The notes below the pieces were generated by a model that was not told where the DNA came from, searched no databases, and was given only the letters and a program-made list of their open reading frames with translations. A program made the position numbers and the translations under genes. From positions 1 through 7,934 of the forward strand of contig JACCWY010000261.1 of assembly GCA_013697395.1 (NCBI GenBank): a stretch of 7,934 nt of DNA, read 5' to 3'. Position 1 is the first letter of the stretch, and the number at the start of each line of letters is the position of its first letter. This stretch comes from Chloroflexota bacterium (lineage in GTDB: Bacteria; Chloroflexota; Limnocylindria; QHBO01). Below are positions 5,953-7,934 of this stretch, piece after piece.

Positions 5953-6605
5953 CGCAGCATGCTTCGTACGGCGAGGTCCACGGGCCGCGCGCCGGTGAGA
6001 TCACCCGCCGCGGGTTCATGCGCCGCATGCTCGGCGTGGGCGTCGGCATCCTGTCGCTCGAGTTCCTCGGCGGATCGCTCGCCTTCCTGTGGCCGAACCT
6101 CACCGAGGGACTCGGCGCCGAGATCACGCTCGGCACGGTCGATGACATCAACACTGCCGCCCCGGATTGGCAGAACGGCCTGCCCTACGTCTACAACCAG
6201 GCCAATCTCTTCTTCGTCAACGTGCCGGCCGCCAAGGCACGGGTCGAAGGTGACGGCACCGTCAGCTCACCGATCACGGATCCGGGTGCGGACGTCGACG
6301 AGCAGCTTCCGTTCGGCGATCGCTCCGTCATGGCACTCTGGCGCAAGTGTCCGCACCTGGGCTGCCAGGTGCCGCAGCTCTGCAACTCCAGCCAGTGGTT
6401 CGAGTGCCTCTGCCACGGGTCGAAGTACACGGTCCTCGGCGAGAAGCGCGATGGGCCGGCTCCGCGCGGCATGGATCACTTCCCCGTGAGCGTGGCCGAT
6501 GGCACCTACGTCGTGAACACCGCGGAGGTGGTCTCGGGCCCACCTCCGGGCACCGTCACCTTCGACACGCGCGGCCCGACCGACATGCCGCACTGCTCCG
6601 GCTAG
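5949..6605 (+). CDS. Rieske [2Fe-2S] protein with Tat-type membrane anchor
   Basis: The 218-residue protein starts at the ATG overlapping the previous stop. The upstream in-frame extension lies wholly inside the preceding gene and is rejected. The N-terminus has a twin-arginine motif (TRRGFMRR, 19-26) followed by a hydrophobic segment (about 27-48). This fits Tat export of the folded cluster protein with retention of the anchor. Box I is CPHLGC (Cys134, His136 ligands; Cys139) and box II is CLCHGSKY (Cys153, His156 ligands; Cys155). Cys139-Cys155 would form the stabilising disulfide. Ser158 and Tyr160, which hydrogen-bond the cluster and raise its potential in bc1/b6f proteins, are both kept. 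GPAPRGM at 169-175 is the usual Pro-loop region. An extra Cys145 lies between the boxes. The protein takes one electron from quinol and passes it to the cytochrome c on the outer face of the membrane. Confidence 0.95.
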   Translation: MTQHASYGEVHGPRAGEITRRGFMRRMLGVGVGILSLEFLGGSLAFLWPNLTEGLGAEITLGTVDDINTAAPDWQNGLPYVYNQANLFFVNVPAAKARVEGDGTVSSPITDPGADVDEQLPFGDRSVMALWRKCPHLGCQVPQLCNSSQWFECLCHGSKYTVLGEKRDGPAPRGMDHFPVSVADGTYVVNTAEVVSGPPPGTVTFDTRGPTDMPHCSG

Positions 6606-6608
6606 GCG

Positions 6609-7415
6609 ATGCGGCTCAAGACGCTCGGCGTCGTGCTCGTCATCGCGATCTCCGCGTTCACCATGCTCTATTGGCTGACCGATGCTCCGCGTCGCGAGGC
6701 GGTCGCGGCCGACCACGAGCAGGAGCTCAGCGACTTCGGCGAGATCATCTTCAGCAATGACCCCGCGGAGCCCGCTGCCGCTGGTTGCGCGAACTGCCAC
6801 GGGCCCGACGGCACCGGCGGTGAGGCGGGGGCGCCGGTCGTGGGGCCCAACCTCCGCTCGCGGAGCATCGCCGACAAGCTGCGGACGAATCCGAACTACG
6901 TGCACCTGGTCGTCAGCTTCGGCGGCGTCGTGGCCTCGGGCAACGTCAACTCCCCGATGCCGGCCTGGAGCTACGAGGTCGGAGGTCCGCTCAACGAGCA
7001 GCAGATCGAGGCGGTCGTGTCGCTGGTCGAGGGCTGGGCGGAGGAGGCCGCCGCGCAGCCGGTCGAGGAGGTCCCCGACACGGTCGAGGCGGGTGCCGAG
7101 GTCTTCGCGAGCGCGGGCTGTGTCAGCTGCCACGGCGCCGAGCTGGAGGGCACCACCGCCGGGCCGAACATCCAGACCATCGGCTCCGCTGTCATCACCG
7201 ACCTGGAGGACTTCGTGCCTCCGTCCGGCCTCGACCAGATGGTCGCCGACTACGAGGCGGATCCGCGCAACTTCCTCGAGCTGTGGATCCGCGACTCGGC
7301 CGCAAACTACAACGACGGCGAGAACACGCTCATGCCTCCGCACCCGGAGAGCGTCCTGAACGAGAGCCAGCTGACCGCGCTCGTCACGTTCCTCCTGGAC
7401 CAGACCGGTGAGTAG
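6609..7415 (+). CDS. Membrane-anchored dihaem cytochrome c of the quinol-oxidising complex
   Basis: The ATG lies 3 bases after the Rieske stop and the protein is 268 residues. An uncleaved signal-anchor helix (about 5-23) holds it to the outer face. Two cytochrome c domains follow. The first has CANCH (Cys60, Cys63, His64) with a likely axial Met117 in SPMPAW. The second has CVSCH (Cys171, Cys174, His175) with likely axial Met242 in LMPPH. An acidic, Ala-rich linker (about 144-163) separates them. The order after Rieske indicates it replaces cytochrome f or c1 as the acceptor from the Rieske cluster, passing electrons to a terminal oxidase or a soluble carrier. Dihaem cytochromes c have this role in actinobacterial and some other bc complexes. 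There is no similarity to the cytochrome f fold. The ribosome-binding site is weak, suggesting coupling to the Rieske gene. Confidence 0.92.
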   Translation: MRLKTLGVVLVIAISAFTMLYWLTDAPRREAVAADHEQELSDFGEIIFSNDPAEPAAAGCANCHGPDGTGGEAGAPVVGPNLRSRSIADKLRTNPNYVHLVVSFGGVVASGNVNSPMPAWSYEVGGPLNEQQIEAVVSLVEGWAEEAAAQPVEEVPDTVEAGAEVFASAGCVSCHGAELEGTTAGPNIQTIGSAVITDLEDFVPPSGLDQMVADYEADPRNFLELWIRDSAANYNDGENTLMPPHPESVLNESQLTALVTFLLDQTGE

Positions 7416-7427
7416 GGCGAGCGGCCA

Positions 7428-7934
7428 GTGAGCACGTACCCCGCCTATCGGCCCCGCGGAGGCGTGAACCGCCTCCTCGGGTGGGCCGACGACTTCATGA
7501 GCTGGTTCCTGTACGGGCACGAGACGTGGCTGGTCGCCGTGCTCAAGGGCGTGCCGCTCTTCCTCTTCGTCTACTTCCTGCTGACCTACATCCCGAACTA
7601 CGTGTACTACCTGCTCACCGTCGAGCTGCCGTTCCTTCGGTTCAGCGACGACGTGGGCTTCCTCGTTGCCAACGGCGTGGCCGGCGGCAATTTCGCGCTG
7701 ATCATCGTGCTGGCCATCGGCATCCAGGCGGCACGCGGACGCCGTGGCTTCGGATGGTCGCTCATCAGGATCTTCGTCATGCTCAACTACCTGTTCGTCG
7801 TGCTGCTCCTCATCCCGCTCCTGGCCTTCAACCTGGCCGGCGGCTCGTTCTGGCCGGTGCGGATCCCGATCCAGGCGGTGGCCTTCGGCCTGATGGTGGC
7901 CGGGCTCGGCGCCGCGGCCTGCGTCTACCTGTAC
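7428..7934 (+). CDS. Unrecognised multi-pass membrane protein, 3' end outside window
   Basis: From the GTG at 7428, 12 bases after the cytochrome c stop, 169 codons stay open to the window edge. The purine-rich GGGCGAGCGG (7415-7424) precedes the start. I do not recognise the family. A short polar N-terminus with WADDFMSWFLYGHE (about 19-32) may be an amphipathic helix. Strongly hydrophobic segments follow near 37-62, 84-101, 111-135 and 148-169. A basic loop (AARGRRGFG, about 101-109) after the second segment suggests that loop is cytoplasmic. No haem-ligand His pair or CxxCH is visible in the portion seen. Its position directly behind the cytochrome c suggests an accessory or assembly role for the cytochrome complex, but that rests on context alone. 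Confidence 0.75.
   Translation, partial: MSTYPAYRPRGGVNRLLGWADDFMSWFLYGHETWLVAVLKGVPLFLFVYFLLTYIPNYVYYLLTVELPFLRFSDDVGFLVANGVAGGNFALIIVLAIGIQAARGRRGFGWSLIRIFVMLNYLFVVLLLIPLLAFNLAGGSFWPVRIPIQAVAFGLMVAGLGAAACVYLY

Noticed and set aside
6267..7520. 417-codon - strand open frame opposite Rieske and cytochrome c
   Set aside because: Same artefact of codon bias; no domain is recognisable and it crosses two real genes and a gap.

Overview
The window is a GC-rich (by eye about two-thirds G+C), densely packed stretch of bacterial chromosome with all visible genes on the + strand. GTG/TTG starts, 4-base stop/start overlaps, a single-polypeptide GltD-like flavoprotein and a split b6-type cytochrome b next to a Tat-type Rieske protein and a membrane-anchored dihaem cytochrome c suggest a free-living respiratory bacterium. 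My best guess is Chloroflexota (Limnocylindria or Thermomicrobia-like), but that is inference from style and gene content, not a database match.

Layout. Bases 1-1245 hold the 3' part of a class B penicillin-binding protein (peptidoglycan transpeptidase). It overlaps by four bases a sugar/aminoglycoside-type phosphotransferase (APH(6)/hydroxyurea-phosphotransferase-like, 1242-2037) whose reading frame is broken near 1911-1930, so it is a pseudogene or holds a sequence error. A gap of about 570 bases (2038-2608) has no convincing gene. It holds a 66-base imperfect palindrome, repeated GCCAA/TTGGC motifs, several hairpins and a plausible sigma-70-type promoter (TTGCAC-N18-TAGCAT).

From 2609 to the window end runs a compact operon. 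First is a 657-residue iron-sulfur flavoprotein: a GltD/NfnB-like NAD(P)H-FAD module with N-terminal and C-terminal [4Fe-4S] regions. It is followed, with overlaps or very short gaps, by a cytochrome b6-like protein, a subunit IV-like protein, a Rieske protein and a dihaem cytochrome c. Last is an unrecognised multi-pass membrane protein cut off by the window edge.

Together the operon encodes a b6f/bc-type quinol-oxidising complex (split cytochrome b, Rieske, dihaem c in place of cytochrome f/c1) with its own soluble NAD(P)H- and/or ferredoxin-reactive flavoprotein. The most interesting hypothesis is that the flavoprotein docks on the b6-like subunit and exchanges electrons between NAD(P)H or ferredoxin and the quinone pool. 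The b6-type cysteine that could bind an extra haem c on the n-side supports this. The cytochrome b quinol-oxidation motif is APWY rather than PEWY, which suggests a menaquinol substrate.
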